NCBI GenBank assembly: GCA_022827885.1
Contig: JAJEIP010000117.1
Location: 20,173-84,172 of the forward strand
Direction: 5' to 3'
Origin: Candidatus Poribacteria bacterium
GTDB taxonomy: Bacteria > Poribacteria > WGA-4E > WGA-3G
DNA length: 64,000 bases
Shown here: positions 1 to 10,011 of the stretch, one piece after another
Layout of the letters: each line of letters starts with the position of its first letter
How positions within the stretch are numbered: position 1 is the first letter of the stretch
Position numbers and translations under genes: made by a program
The notes under the pieces: generated by a model
What the model was told of the DNA's origin: nothing
The model's database searches: none
Seen by the model: only the letters and a program-made list of their open reading frames with translations

Positions 1-1
1 C

Positions 2-709
2 TATCGAGCCCTCAAGTTCGACCCGTTCGGTGCTGGGTATTATGAGCTCTCTTATGAAGAGAAGTGGAAATCCGTTGAACTCGTTGAAGCCGTGCGGGAT
101 GCCGTCGGACCGGATGTCGAAATTCTTGTTGAGATGCATGGTCGGTTTAGCCCGTATATGGCAATCGAGATTTCTGCAGAATTGGAGAAATTCCAACCGA
201 GTTGGGTTGAGGAACCTGTCCCACCGGACAACATTGCGGCACTTGCCAAAGCCTCGGAGAAAATTAACCTCCCCGTGGCTACGGGTGAGCGGCTCCACAA
301 TAAGTATGAGTACCGGGAATTGATTAACTTACAAGCCGCGGATATCCTACAGCCCGACATTACGCAGACAGGCGGATTCTTAGAAACCAAGAAAATCGCG
401 GCGATGGGCGATATGTGTTATATGACGGTAGCACCGCATAACGTCGGTGGACCCGTCTCCACAGCAACTGCCTTGCACTTTGCTGCCTGTACCACTAACT
501 TTAAAATTCAGGAACATTTCAACGATTTCTCTGAAGCGTGGGTGAAAGAGGCTGCCACCGGGTGTCCTGAAGTCATTGATGGCTATTTCAGTCTGCCCAA
601 TGGACCAGGACTCGGTATGGAACTGAATGAAGACCTCATCGCTGAACATCCGTATCGCGAAGGTTCATTCAACCTCTTTGAAAGCGACTGGCATAAGCGT
701 GAGTATTAG
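2..709 (+). CDS. Mandelate racemase/muconate lactonizing (enolase superfamily) dehydratase, C-terminal part
   Basis: The 5' end lies outside the window; the reading frame is open from base 2 to the TAG at 707-709 (about 235 residues seen, roughly 60% of a usual 380-400 residue enzyme). Visible enolase-superfamily barrel signatures are KFDPFG near the left edge, VEMHGRF and EEPVPPD (acidic metal ligands), GERL (third ligand) and APHNVGGP (the His-containing catalytic loop). The VEMHGR / APHN combination is closest to the D-galactonate dehydratase (DgoD-like) branch, which removes water from sugar acids. The substrate cannot be fixed from sequence alone. A second superfamily member lies at 26881-28074. 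Confidence 0.9.
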   Translation, partial: YRALKFDPFGAGYYELSYEEKWKSVELVEAVRDAVGPDVEILVEMHGRFSPYMAIEISAELEKFQPSWVEEPVPPDNIAALAKASEKINLPVATGERLHNKYEYRELINLQAADILQPDITQTGGFLETKKIAAMGDMCYMTVAPHNVGGPVSTATALHFAACTTNFKIQEHFNDFSEAWVKEAATGCPEVIDGYFSLPNGPGLGMELNEDLIAEHPYREGSFNLFESDWHKREY

Positions 710-789
710 GTCGATGTATTTCGTCTGGCACTTGCACGCTCTGTATGGTATCCTTAATGGAGGTCGCTCATAGGTGGCGACTGGATTGA

Positions 790-2100
<1,311 letters not shown>

Positions 2101-2131
2101 GGCAGTCTTCAGCGGGCATCGCCCTATATTC

Positions 2132-3148
2132 TCATAACCGTTCTTCCAAGAACGCGATCCCGGACTCCAGATCAATTTCATGTTCACCCTGAAAGTGATC
2201 CAACACTAATTGATCCCGTCCGCCTGAGGCGGCATAAATTTTCTCCAGTTGCCCGAACGCTGCCAAAGCATCTGACTCGATAAAACACATATCCTCCGAG
2301 CCGATCTGCACCATACAGGCTCGCGGGGCGATGAGTCCCGCTACGTCTGCGATGTCGCCTGCCTTCCGAAGCCCGAACATGAACTGCGAGCCGCACGTAT
2401 TTCCACGTCCTCTGTCATTTAACGCGTCCGTTACTGTGCTGAGGTAACAAACAATAACCGCCGCCTTCACCCGCTGGTCCAATGCAGAGATATAGGTCGT
2501 CATTGTCCCGCCGAAGGAGCATCCCATGCATCCTAACCGCCGCCCGTCAACTTCCGGGAGCGACTGAAGATAGTCCAAACACCGTTGTCCGTCTGAGATA
2601 TTCAGTTGTATCAGTTGATAACCGAAGTACCCAAACGCGAGATACGCGACATTGCATCCATCGCGACTCGGACGACGCACCCATTCGTCTCTATCCTTTC
2701 GTTCACCGAAGCACCGCCAGTCGGGTGCTAATGTGACGAAACCGCGCCGCGCCAATTCGACTGCGTACTGTTTTTGATAGTCCTCCACAATTCCAACTGC
2801 CCCGTCCTTACCGACCCCATGTCCGTGTGCACATAAGACTGCAGGTGCTGGATTCTTCGCACTCGCGCTTTCTGGGATTAAGAGATATGCCGGGATTGAA
2901 GAAAATGGGTCTGGATTAAAAATTACCTTTTTCCGTGTGTAACCGTCCCGTTTTATCTCCTCTAAGGTTTCGACCTCCAACGGCAACGCTTCCGGCGAAG
3001 GTCCCAGGTCCTTGACGAGGTTGCGCCGAAATCGTCTTCTCCATTCTTGCCATTCCGTTTTTGTCTTTCCCTTGAAATGGAGGAGTGGGGTTGTTTTCAG
3101 GAGTTGTTCAACGCCTTGCTCTGATGTCAAAAAACGCCGTGCTGCCAT
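2132..3148 (-). CDS. Alpha/beta hydrolase (acetyl xylan esterase / dienelactone hydrolase-like)
   Basis: 338-residue soluble esterase-type hydrolase. It shows the oxyanion-hole segment CAHGHGVGKDG, a nucleophile elbow GCSFGGT (Ser about two thirds in), and a late GEHEID segment supplying the probable catalytic His. No signal peptide is seen, so it is probably cytoplasmic. Start ATG 3148 has a strong Shine-Dalgarno (GGAGGT on the minus strand, 3156-3161) eight bases upstream; an in-frame ATG at 3256 lacks one and would extend across the promoter of the divergent transporter gene. This large-abhydrolase family is abundant in polysaccharide-degrading bacteria and usually deacylates sugars. The substrate is unknown. 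Confidence 0.85.
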   Translation of the reverse strand: MAARRFLTSEQGVEQLLKTTPLLHFKGKTKTEWQEWRRRFRRNLVKDLGPSPEALPLEVETLEEIKRDGYTRKKVIFNPDPFSSIPAYLLIPESASAKNPAPAVLCAHGHGVGKDGAVGIVEDYQKQYAVELARRGFVTLAPDWRCFGERKDRDEWVRRPSRDGCNVAYLAFGYFGYQLIQLNISDGQRCLDYLQSLPEVDGRRLGCMGCSFGGTMTTYISALDQRVKAAVIVCYLSTVTDALNDRGRGNTCGSQFMFGLRKAGDIADVAGLIAPRACMVQIGSEDMCFIESDALAAFGQLEKIYAASGGRDQLVLDHFQGEHEIDLESGIAFLEERL

Positions 3149-3244
3149 TTCGGTTACCTCCAAATGATGTCTCCTTTTGGGGATATTAAAGCATATTTGG
3201 GTTTGTGTGTCAACCTCAAAAAATTTAGGTTTTCTCAATTCCCC

Positions 3245-3274
3245 TTGACTTTTCACAAAATCCTATGCTATAGT
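3245..3274 (+). promoter_or_regulatory. Sigma70-type promoter with extended -10, leaderless position
   Basis: TTGACT (3245-3250), an 18-base spacer, and TATAGT (3269-3274) preceded by TGC (extended -10). The start codon of the ABC ATPase is at 3281, about seven bases after the -10 box, where transcription should begin. The mRNA is therefore predicted to be leaderless or nearly so. Confidence 0.75.
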
Positions 3275-3280
3275 AATCCT

Positions 3281-5368
3281 ATGGACGACACATTGCTGAG
3301 CGTACAGAACCTCAAAACCTATTTTCGCACCCCCGAAGGGCTTGCCCGTGCGGTTGATGGCATCTCTTTTGACATCAAACCGAACGAAATTTTCGCACTC
3401 GTTGGGGAGTCGGGTTGTGGTAAAAGCGTCACCGCGCTCTCTCTGATTCAGCTCATCGCGCAACCTGCTGGGTTCATCGCCGACGGTGCCATCTATTATA
3501 AAGGGCAAGACATCACGGGCTTATCTGAAGTTGAGAAACGGAAGATCCAAGGCAACGACATCGCCATGATATTCCAAGAACCGATGACCAGTCTCAACCC
3601 TGTTTTCACCATCGGCAATCAAATTTCAGAGGCAATCCAGGAACATCAAGACCTTCGCGGTGCCGCCGCAAGAAATGCAGCAATTGAGATGCTCGACCGC
3701 GTCGGCATTCCGGAACCCGCTGCCCGTTACGACGAATATCCACACCAAATGTCGGGCGGTATGAAACAGCGTGTTATGATTGCGATGGCGCTCTCCTGTC
3801 GTCCAGGACTCCTCATCGCCGATGAACCCACAACCGCGCTGGATGTCACCATACAGGCACAGATCCTCGAACTTATCCAACGCCTCCAACAGGAATTACA
3901 GATGGCAGTCCTCCTGATTACGCATGATTTGGGGGTCGTCGCCAACATCGCTGACCGAGTTGCTGTTATGTACGCCGGAAAAATTGCTGAGATGGGGACA
4001 TGGGAACAACTCTATGAGACGCCACAGCACCCTTACACCATAAAACTCCTCGAATCCACACCGGCGCGGGATAAACGCGGAACAGCGTTGAACACAATTA
4101 GCGGCAGAGTCCCGAAAGCAACTGCGTATAATGACGGCTGCCGATTCGCCGATCGGTGTCCAAAGGTCATGGACGGATGCGACACCATTATCCCTACGTT
4201 ACATGCTGTCAACGGTAGCGAACACAGTGTTGCCTGTCATCTCTACAATCCGGAACCGCCCTTTTCGGTGCGGCTTGCAGACCCAGAACTTGCTATACAA
4301 GAGCATGCTACAGTCGTTTCAGCTACAAAACTTGAACTTGAAACAGAAGTCGTCCAACAAAGTGAAAGGGTTTCGGAGCAACCGACAGCGTCGCATCCGC
4401 AACTTCAGGTGAAGGACCTATGTGTCCACTACCCTATTCAGAAAGGTATCTTCAAACGGACGGTCGGTTATGTTTATGCCGTTGATGACGTTACGCTTGA
4501 TATCCCACGCGGCAAAACATTGGCACTCGTCGGAGAGTCTGGATCCGGCAAAACCTCCTTCGGTAAAGCGGTTCTTCAGTTGGGTGTGCCTGTCGAAGGT
4601 GACATCGTTTATGATGGCGTTAACATCGCCACGACGACCCGTCAACAGATGCATCCCTATCGGAAAAGAATGCAAATTATCTTCCAAGATCCCTACGCGT
4701 CCCTGAATCCGCGGATGCCTGTGGGTCGTATTATTCAGGAGGGGATGCAGACACACGGTATTGGTGCCTCTGACGAGGAACGACAGACACGGACCGCAGA
4801 ACTGATGCTGCGAGTTGGCTTATCTCCAGATATGGTAACCCGCTATCCACACGAATTTTCCGGTGGTCAAAGACAGCGCATCGGCATTGCCCGGTGTCTT
4901 GCTGTCGATCCGGAGTTCATTGTGTGTGACGAGGCGACCAGCGCGTTAGATGTGTCCGTGCAAGCGCAAATACTCAATCTATTGAAATCGCTACAGGTCG
5001 ATTTTAATCTCTCTTACCTCTTCATCACACATAATCTTTCCGTTGTTGAGTACTTTGCGGATGAGGTCGCGGTGATGTACCTCGGTAGGATCGTTGAGCG
5101 TGGAACAACAGAAGAGATTTTCGATGCGCCTAAGCATCCTTATACGCGGGCACTCCTCTCCGCTGTCCCGAAGATGGATACGCAGACAGGTGTTGAAAAG
5201 ATTCGATTGGAGGGGGATGTGCCTTCCCCAATCAATCGTCCAGCCGGGTGTCATTTTCATCCACGGTGCCCGGAAGTGATGCCCGTGTGTAAAGAAGAAT
5301 ATCCGGGTGCAACCCATTTTACACAGACGCATTCGTGCCACTGTTACTTGTATCGGGATGCTGAGTAG
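3281..5368 (+). CDS. Fused dipeptide/oligopeptide ABC transporter ATPase (DppD-DppF fusion type)
   Basis: 695-residue protein with two complete nucleotide-binding domains that would energise peptide or opine import. Domain 1: GESGCGKS Walker A, MSGGMKQR signature, IADEPTTALD Walker B, then a Cys-rich oligopeptide-ATPase C-terminal motif (CRFADRCPKVMDGC). A linker of about 60 residues leads to domain 2: [25 protein letters not shown] and a second Cys-rich tail (CHFHPRCPEVMPVC). The architecture is that of GsiA-type fused ATPases. No permease or binding protein lies beside it, so partners must be elsewhere. ATG 3281 was chosen because the core begins at once (LLSVQNLKTYF) and the promoter overlaps any longer reading. 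Separate DppD and DppF homologues occur at 58265-60535. Confidence 0.93.
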   Translation: MDDTLLSVQNLKTYFRTPEGLARAVDGISFDIKPNEIFALVGESGCGKSVTALSLIQLIAQPAGFIADGAIYYKGQDITGLSEVEKRKIQGNDIAMIFQEPMTSLNPVFTIGNQISEAIQEHQDLRGAAARNAAIEMLDRVGIPEPAARYDEYPHQMSGGMKQRVMIAMALSCRPGLLIADEPTTALDVTIQAQILELIQRLQQELQMAVLLITHDLGVVANIADRVAVMYAGKIAEMGTWEQLYETPQHPYTIKLLESTPARDKRGTALNTISGRVPKATAYNDGCRFADRCPKVMDGCDTIIPTLHAVNGSEHSVACHLYNPEPPFSVRLADPELAIQEHATVVSATKLELETEVVQQSERVSEQPTASHPQLQVKDLCVHYPIQKGIFKRTVGYVYAVDDVTLDIPRGKTLALVGESGSGKTSFGKAVLQLGVPVEGDIVYDGVNIATTTRQQMHPYRKRMQIIFQDPYASLNPRMPVGRIIQEGMQTHGIGASDEERQTRTAELMLRVGLSPDMVTRYPHEFSGGQRQRIGIARCLAVDPEFIVCDEATSALDVSVQAQILNLLKSLQVDFNLSYLFITHNLSVVEYFADEVAVMYLGRIVERGTTEEIFDAPKHPYTRALLSAVPKMDTQTGVEKIRLEGDVPSPINRPAGCHFHPRCPEVMPVCKEEYPGATHFTQTHSCHCYLYRDAE

Positions 5369-5371
5369 TGT

Positions 5372-5441
5372 GGCGAGGTTAGAAACCTCGCCTACCGTTG
5401 GATTTTCGCCAGGCCTGGTAGGTGCAGTTTCTAACCGCACC
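5372..5441. repeat. Two tandem palindromic hairpin repeats
   Basis: Hairpin 1 (5372-5392): GGCGAGGTT, loop AGA, AACCTCGCC, a perfect 9-bp stem. Hairpin 2 (5421-5441): GGTGCAGTT, loop TCT, AACCGCACC, one mismatch. The second and its left flank (CCAGGCxTGGTA) recur at 28108-28142. They sit just after the ABC ATPase stop codon and could terminate transcription or stabilise mRNA ends, although no T-run follows. Confidence 0.85.
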
Positions 5442-5507
5442 GGGCATACTACAATAGCGGTGAACGCTTTTACACAATCGCTTGCTACCCTGCCTGCAAA
5501 CGAACAA

Positions 5508-5528
5508 ACCGCAAGGTAAAATCAAAAA
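5508..5528 (+). promoter_or_regulatory. Repeated Shine-Dalgarno leader box before mutL
   Basis: ACCGCAAGGTAAAATCAAAAA directly abuts the mutL ATG. The same box, with small changes, precedes the starts at 45221 (minus), 56614, 58265 and 59540. AAGG provides the ribosome-binding purines. Confidence 0.75.
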
Positions 5529-7418
5529 ATGCCAAAAATTAAAATACTCTCCGCAGATGTTGCCAATAAGATCGCCGCAGGCGAGGTCGTCGAGCGTCCT
5601 GCATCCGTCGTCAAAGAACTCATTGAAAACGCCATAGATGCAGAAAGCACCTCCATCCGCGTCGAGATTCGGGCAGGCGGGAAACGTCTTATCCGTGTAT
5701 CTGATAACGGTATCGGTATGCAACGCGAGGACGCACTGCTCGCCTTAGAGCGCCATGCAACGAGCAAAGTGAATCGTATTGAGGACCTTGAGCGTATTTA
5801 CACCTTTGGGTTCCGCGGGGAGGCTCTCGCAAGTATCGCCTCCGTGTCCCAATTTGAACTCCTCACTCGCACGGCTGACGCGCTTGAAGGAACGAAGGTG
5901 GACGTTGAGGGCGGCGTTTTCCGGTCTGTGCAGGAGAGCGGATGTTCCCCCGGCACCCACATGTCCATCAACAACCTCTTTTACAATGTTCCGGCACGCC
6001 TGAAATTCCTCAAAACCGATACGACTGAGATGAACCATATCACGAATCAGGTGACATGGGCGGCACTTGCGCATCCGAAAATCCACTTTTCGCTGACGCA
6101 CAACGGCAGATCAATACTTGATGTCCGTTCCTGTGATTCATACCTCGAACGCGTTCGCCTCCTCTACGGCAGAGAGTTCGCCGAAAATCTCATCGAATTT
6201 ACAGAGGCACTGCCCGACCTGAAGATGTATGGTCTGCTCGGTAAACCCGAATTTACGAAGCCGAACCGAGAATATCAACTCTTTTTCCTCAATCAGCGAC
6301 CGATACGCAGCCGTATCATCGGCGCAGCATTGACAGAAGCACTTAATGCCATGGTTGCCAAAGACAGGCAGCCTGTTGCGCTCCTTTTCCTGACACTGGA
6401 ACCCGAGACGGTCGATGTAAATGTGCATCCCGCCAAAATCGAGGTGCGCTTTCGGAACGAGCGGACGATTTATAGTGGCGTCGTCCGGATGCTCCGTGAT
6501 GCGCTCCATAAAACAAAATATATCCCCAAAATTGAAACCCCTATTGAATCGACGCACGCCGAGGGAGATACTGAAAACCGTGATGTCAGTCGGTCGCACC
6601 GGGTTCCCTCACTGGGTTCCCTATCGGGTCTTGGAAGGGGACAACGAACAGCACCTATCCCACAGGTGCAGCGCGGGCAAACACCGTCTGTCACACCACA
6701 GGCGACAGAGAACAGAGATGAGGCTTCGGAAGCGCAAACGCCGTCTACGCAGCACGGGCAAGGTAACCTCGCCCCTACGATCGTTGTGCAGCCACCACAG
6801 CAGCAAGTGTCTGATGATGCAAATCTCAGTCTGCTTGACTTCGAGAATGTCCAACTCAAGACGAACCTCTTTAAAACCTACATTGTCGTTGAGGCGGGAG
6901 ATAAAATCTTCTTCATTGACCAGCATGTTGCTGCTGAACGCGTCCTTTATGAACGTTTCGTCAACCAAGTGGAAACCGATGGGATTCCTGTGCAGGGGTT
7001 GCTACTGCCGGTGACTTTAGAAGTCACACCGCAGCAGCTCGGGGTCCTCAAAATTCACGGCGACATCTTCAAGAAACTCGGCTTCGATCTGGAGGAGTTC
7101 GGTGGGAATACTATCCTCATTCGTGCGATCCCGTCGCCGTTACCCACGCGTATTGCCGCGCAGACCGTTACGGATCTACTTGACAAACTCCCGGAAGTCC
7201 CCCATACCGATGTCCAAATCCCAGAGGCGATGGACAACGCTCTGGTAACGCTCGCCTGCAAATCGGCTGTCAAAGCCGGGGATACATTGGATACGAAAGA
7301 GATGATGAACCTCATCAAGGAGTTGTCTGAGGCGAAACTCCCGTTCAATTGTCCGCACTCCCGTCCTATTATCGTCGAGATGGGGCGCGATGAATTGGAA
7401 CGCCGATTCCACCGGTAG
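5529..7418 (+). CDS. mutL: DNA mismatch repair protein MutL
   Basis: Couples MutS mismatch recognition to strand excision. The 629-residue protein has the GHKL ATPase N-terminus (NKIAAGEV, VVKELIENAIDA, SDNGIGM, FGFRGEAL) to about residue 330, a variable linker to about 435, and a C-terminal dimerisation/endonuclease domain. The endonuclease signature DQHVAAERVLYE (about residue 464) fits the DQHx2-Ex4E metal site, with a late ACK and CPHSRP, so it should nick DNA like MutL of bacteria lacking MutH. The linker (about residues 410-416) contains sequence matching the local palindromic repeats, suggesting repeat insertion. Start ATG 5529 follows a strong leader box. mutS is not in the window. 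Confidence 0.97.
   Translation: MPKIKILSADVANKIAAGEVVERPASVVKELIENAIDAESTSIRVEIRAGGKRLIRVSDNGIGMQREDALLALERHATSKVNRIEDLERIYTFGFRGEALASIASVSQFELLTRTADALEGTKVDVEGGVFRSVQESGCSPGTHMSINNLFYNVPARLKFLKTDTTEMNHITNQVTWAALAHPKIHFSLTHNGRSILDVRSCDSYLERVRLLYGREFAENLIEFTEALPDLKMYGLLGKPEFTKPNREYQLFFLNQRPIRSRIIGAALTEALNAMVAKDRQPVALLFLTLEPETVDVNVHPAKIEVRFRNERTIYSGVVRMLRDALHKTKYIPKIETPIESTHAEGDTENRDVSRSHRVPSLGSLSGLGRGQRTAPIPQVQRGQTPSVTPQATENRDEASEAQTPSTQHGQGNLAPTIVVQPPQQQVSDDANLSLLDFENVQLKTNLFKTYIVVEAGDKIFFIDQHVAAERVLYERFVNQVETDGIPVQGLLLPVTLEVTPQQLGVLKIHGDIFKKLGFDLEEFGGNTILIRAIPSPLPTRIAAQTVTDLLDKLPEVPHTDVQIPEAMDNALVTLACKSAVKAGDTLDTKEMMNLIKELSEAKLPFNCPHSRPIIVEMGRDELERRFHR
6756..6774. repeat. Palindromic repeat inside the mutL linker
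   Basis: GGGCAAGGT TA ACCTCGCCC followed by CTACGA is a one-mismatch inverted repeat. It resembles the intergenic GGCGAGGTT...AACCTCGCC hairpin at 5372 but lies in frame within mutL (encoding about residues 410-416 in the disordered linker). Confidence 0.6.
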
Positions 7419-7454
7419 TATCTAACAGGTCGCGCCTACAAATGAAATTATTGC

Positions 7455-7484
7455 TTGACAGCCATCAGCTACTGCTGTTAAAAT
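7455..7484 (+). promoter_or_regulatory. Sigma70-type promoter for the coiled-coil peptide gene
   Basis: TTGACA (7455-7460), 18-base spacer, TAAAAT (7479-7484). It is followed by AAGGAGG at 7491-7497 and the ATG at 7505, giving a short leader. Confidence 0.75.
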
Positions 7485-7504
7485 ATAACGAAGGAGGGAT
7501 TTCC

Positions 7505-7804
7505 ATGGCAAATCATTTCAACGATCTACTGCTTCAGACCCTAAAACAGATAAACGTCCGCTTGGATCGCCTTGATGGACGTATGGATCGCCTTGATGGA
7601 CGTATGGATCGTTTGATGGAAACAAAAGCCGATCAAACAGCCCTCGACGCGACGAACGAAAAATTGGACAGCCTTAGCGAAAAGGTTGATGACCTCGGAC
7701 GACGTATGGGACGTCTCGAGGGCGGGATTGGAACTCTCAAATGGATCATTGGGGCTGAAGTCGCCGTTATCGGTGTGATTCTCGCCTTCATTAAAGCGTG
7801 TTAG
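7505..7804 (+). CDS. Small coiled-coil protein with C-terminal membrane segment
   Basis: 99 residues. The N-terminal two thirds is an amphipathic heptad-like coiled coil with the exact tandem seven-residue unit RLDGRMD, then a second helical stretch. The C-terminus (about residues 74-96) is a single hydrophobic helix (WIIGAEVAVIGVILAFI), so it is probably a tail-anchored oligomeric membrane peptide. The layout resembles XhlA/hemolysin-type small phage proteins and many unnamed bacterial peptides; function unknown. Start 7505 has a strong AAGGAGG box; an upstream in-frame ATG at 7442 precedes the promoter and is unlikely. No functional link to mutL is evident. Confidence 0.75.
   Translation: MANHFNDLLLQTLKQINVRLDRLDGRMDRLDGRMDRLMETKADQTALDATNEKLDSLSEKVDDLGRRMGRLEGGIGTLKWIIGAEVAVIGVILAFIKAC
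7565..7613 (+). repeat. 21-bp in-frame tandem repeat
   Basis: A 21-base unit beginning GATCGCCTTGATGGACGTAT is present twice exactly, with a partial third copy. Each unit codes one heptad of the coiled coil, so copy-number change would lengthen the coil in register. Confidence 0.8.
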
Positions 7805-8101
7805 CGGTTCTCTTCTACGCACTTTCAGGCAGTTTTTTCTATCCTACCGATCCCCGGAATCTTGGTTCAGACGATGTACCCTCCGACCTAAAATATTCCA
7901 TAAAAATACTGATACGATACGTTAATTTCGTTTTCACACCTGTTTTTCACGGAGAAACGGTATAGTGTGTTTTGGCGACCCACGTCACGCCTACGTCCGC
8001 AAAAACCTCCGTGAAGCCTCCCTTCAGAAAATTCCATAGTCAGATATACAATTTTCTCCATGTTCACCTTTTCTGACGTGAAATCTGTCTTTAATAACAG
8101 G
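7805..8101. other. Convergent intergenic region, no clear feature
   Basis: About 300 bases between convergent genes. A 57-codon minus-strand frame (8061 to 7888) has a weak AAGGTG box, but no recognisable protein or promoter, so it is not called. No terminator with a T-run was found. Confidence 0.5.
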
Positions 8102-9991
8102 TCAAGACACCCACACAGCCATCTGTCCCGCACCGCGATTGCACCATGCGTAATAGGGAATCGCCGTAACATCTGTGCGTTTCAAAGTAGGTTTTGAACG
8201 TAGATAGAGGTTATCTCCCCAATCTGCGGTGTCAAGAACTGTTCCTGAACCGTGGATGCGGGTAACACCGCCCAAGAGTTCACTGTCAAACGCTGCTTCT
8301 AAGGGGGCACCCTCTACCAGTGCCAACGTCTGAAAAACGCCATCGGGATTGTCCACATCTTCAAAACAGTAGACCAGAGGACCGCGGCGCAAAGCGAACC
8401 GTCCAAGATTTTCTTTCACAAGCGGATGTGCATAAACTCGCTCGATGGGCATAGCGAGTCTCAAATCAATGGTATCCTTTGCCTGCCATTGCCGCACAAT
8501 TGAGAGGTACCCGTTAGGGTTTGTTTCTGGCGTGTGAACTGCTCCGTTAACGCGCACTTCAAAGGCGTCACACCACGCTGGGATGCGTAAATTCAATCCG
8601 AACCTTACAGGTGTTTCAGGATCCACCGTTATCTTGACCTCACCCGACCACGGATAATCCGTTTCTTGCGTCACTTTCACTGCGACATCTCCGGCAACAG
8701 TTGCGTCAGCGGTGCCACCGATATATAAGTTCACCCATACGCCTTCATCCGATTCGCAGTATGCATACTGCCCGACTGAGGCGAGCAGTCGCGCAATATT
8801 CGGCGGGCAACATGCGCAGCCGAACCATTCGTGCCGATGCCGACCGCCGTGGCTTGCCAATGGATTCTGATAGAAGAAGCCCGTGCCATCAAGCGAGATA
8901 CCAGAGAGCGCACCGTTGTAAAGTGCCGTCTCCAATACATCAACAAAGCGGGATTCACCGCGCAATAGGAACATTCGGTGTGCCCAAAATATCAGTCCGA
9001 TAGACGCGCATGTTTCGGCGTAGGCAGAGACGTTTGGCAACTCATAGTCGTTCGTGAAACCTTCATTGTGTCCAGAGGGCCCCACACCACCGGTGACATA
9101 TAGGCGTTTCTCTGTTACGTTCCGCCATAGTGTTTCCAGTGCGTTTACAATTGCGGTATCACCTGTCTGGTGTGCGATGTCGGCAGCGGCACTGTAAAGA
9201 TACATTGCCCGGACGGCATGTCCGACACACTCTGTTTGTTCCTGTATTGGGAGATGTGCTTGTGCGTAATGTCCCTCAAATTCTCCATCGCGCGTAAAAT
9301 GATGTTGATACGCCTCAAGTCCACCCGGAATATCCGGATTCTCTAATTCCTTTTCAAAAACCGAGGGAGAATGTCCACGTCGGGTGACAAAGTATTCGGC
9401 GAGTGCCGAGTAGCGTCTTTCCCCTGTAACACCCGCCAATTTCACGAGCGCAAGCTCAATACCTTCATGTCCGGGGAGTCCGTCCCGTTTATCGGGTCCA
9501 AAGATACTGTCGATGAGGTCTGCGAATCGGCACGCAACGTCAAGGAGAATACTCTTTCCAGTGGCTTGATAATGCGCCACGGCTGCTTCAAATAGGTGCC
9601 CGGCACAGTAGAGTTCGTGCATGATACCGAGGTTTTGCCACCGCTTCGTCGGTTCGACCAGCGTAAAATAGGTGTTCAGATACCCATCAGACTGTTGACT
9701 GGCGGCGATCTTTGCGATGACCGCGTCCAGATCGGATTCCCAGTCTGGGTTCGGATGTGTCTGAAGTGTATACGATGCCGCCTCTACCCATTTATGGACA
9801 TCGGAATCGTTAAAGAAAATACCTTCAAATTCGCCAGACATCAAGCCAGAGGCTTTCGCGAAGTTATCGATCCGACCCGTTGTTCGGCACTGTGCCAATT
9901 CGTGCGGGATCGTTACCTCGGAATTCGTCTGCTGCCGAGGTCCCCAGAACCGGTCGCGAATCGTAACAGCCGTGAACGGAAGAGTTCTCAA
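8102..9991 (-). CDS. Glycoside hydrolase family 127 (beta-L-arabinofuranosidase, DUF1680)
   Basis: Releases L-arabinofuranose from plant or algal glycans in characterised GH127 enzymes. It has the (alpha/alpha)6-barrel signatures SAYAETCASIG (zinc-binding Glu and Cys) and FGCACCPPNIARL, holding the tandem Cys pair (nucleophile and zinc ligand, about residue 392). These positions are intact, so activity is likely. Start: TTG 9991 is preceded by GAGGG about eight bases upstream and gives RTLPFTAVTIRDRFW, a usual family N-terminus (629 residues). An ATG at 10120 would overlap the upstream gene by 109 bases and add 43 residues without family match. No signal peptide: probably cytoplasmic. It follows the lipoprotein gene by about 20 bases and may be co-transcribed. 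Confidence 0.92.
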   Translation of the reverse strand: MRTLPFTAVTIRDRFWGPRQQTNSEVTIPHELAQCRTTGRIDNFAKASGLMSGEFEGIFFNDSDVHKWVEAASYTLQTHPNPDWESDLDAVIAKIAASQQSDGYLNTYFTLVEPTKRWQNLGIMHELYCAGHLFEAAVAHYQATGKSILLDVACRFADLIDSIFGPDKRDGLPGHEGIELALVKLAGVTGERRYSALAEYFVTRRGHSPSVFEKELENPDIPGGLEAYQHHFTRDGEFEGHYAQAHLPIQEQTECVGHAVRAMYLYSAAADIAHQTGDTAIVNALETLWRNVTEKRLYVTGGVGPSGHNEGFTNDYELPNVSAYAETCASIGLIFWAHRMFLLRGESRFVDVLETALYNGALSGISLDGTGFFYQNPLASHGGRHRHEWFGCACCPPNIARLLASVGQYAYCESDEGVWVNLYIGGTADATVAGDVAVKVTQETDYPWSGEVKITVDPETPVRFGLNLRIPAWCDAFEVRVNGAVHTPETNPNGYLSIVRQWQAKDTIDLRLAMPIERVYAHPLVKENLGRFALRRGPLVYCFEDVDNPDGVFQTLALVEGAPLEAAFDSELLGGVTRIHGSGTVLDTADWGDNLYLRSKPTLKRTDVTAIPYYAWCNRGAGQMAVWVS

Positions 9992-10011
9992 AATTTTATC
10001 CCTCGTTCTCT

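Noticed and set aside
5372..5441. Possible CRISPR array
   Set aside because: Only two hairpins, not identical, no spacer regularity and no cas genes.
7888..8061. 57-codon frame on the minus strand after GH127
   Set aside because: Weak AAGGTG ribosome site only, no recognisable protein, and it ends in AT-rich intergenic DNA.
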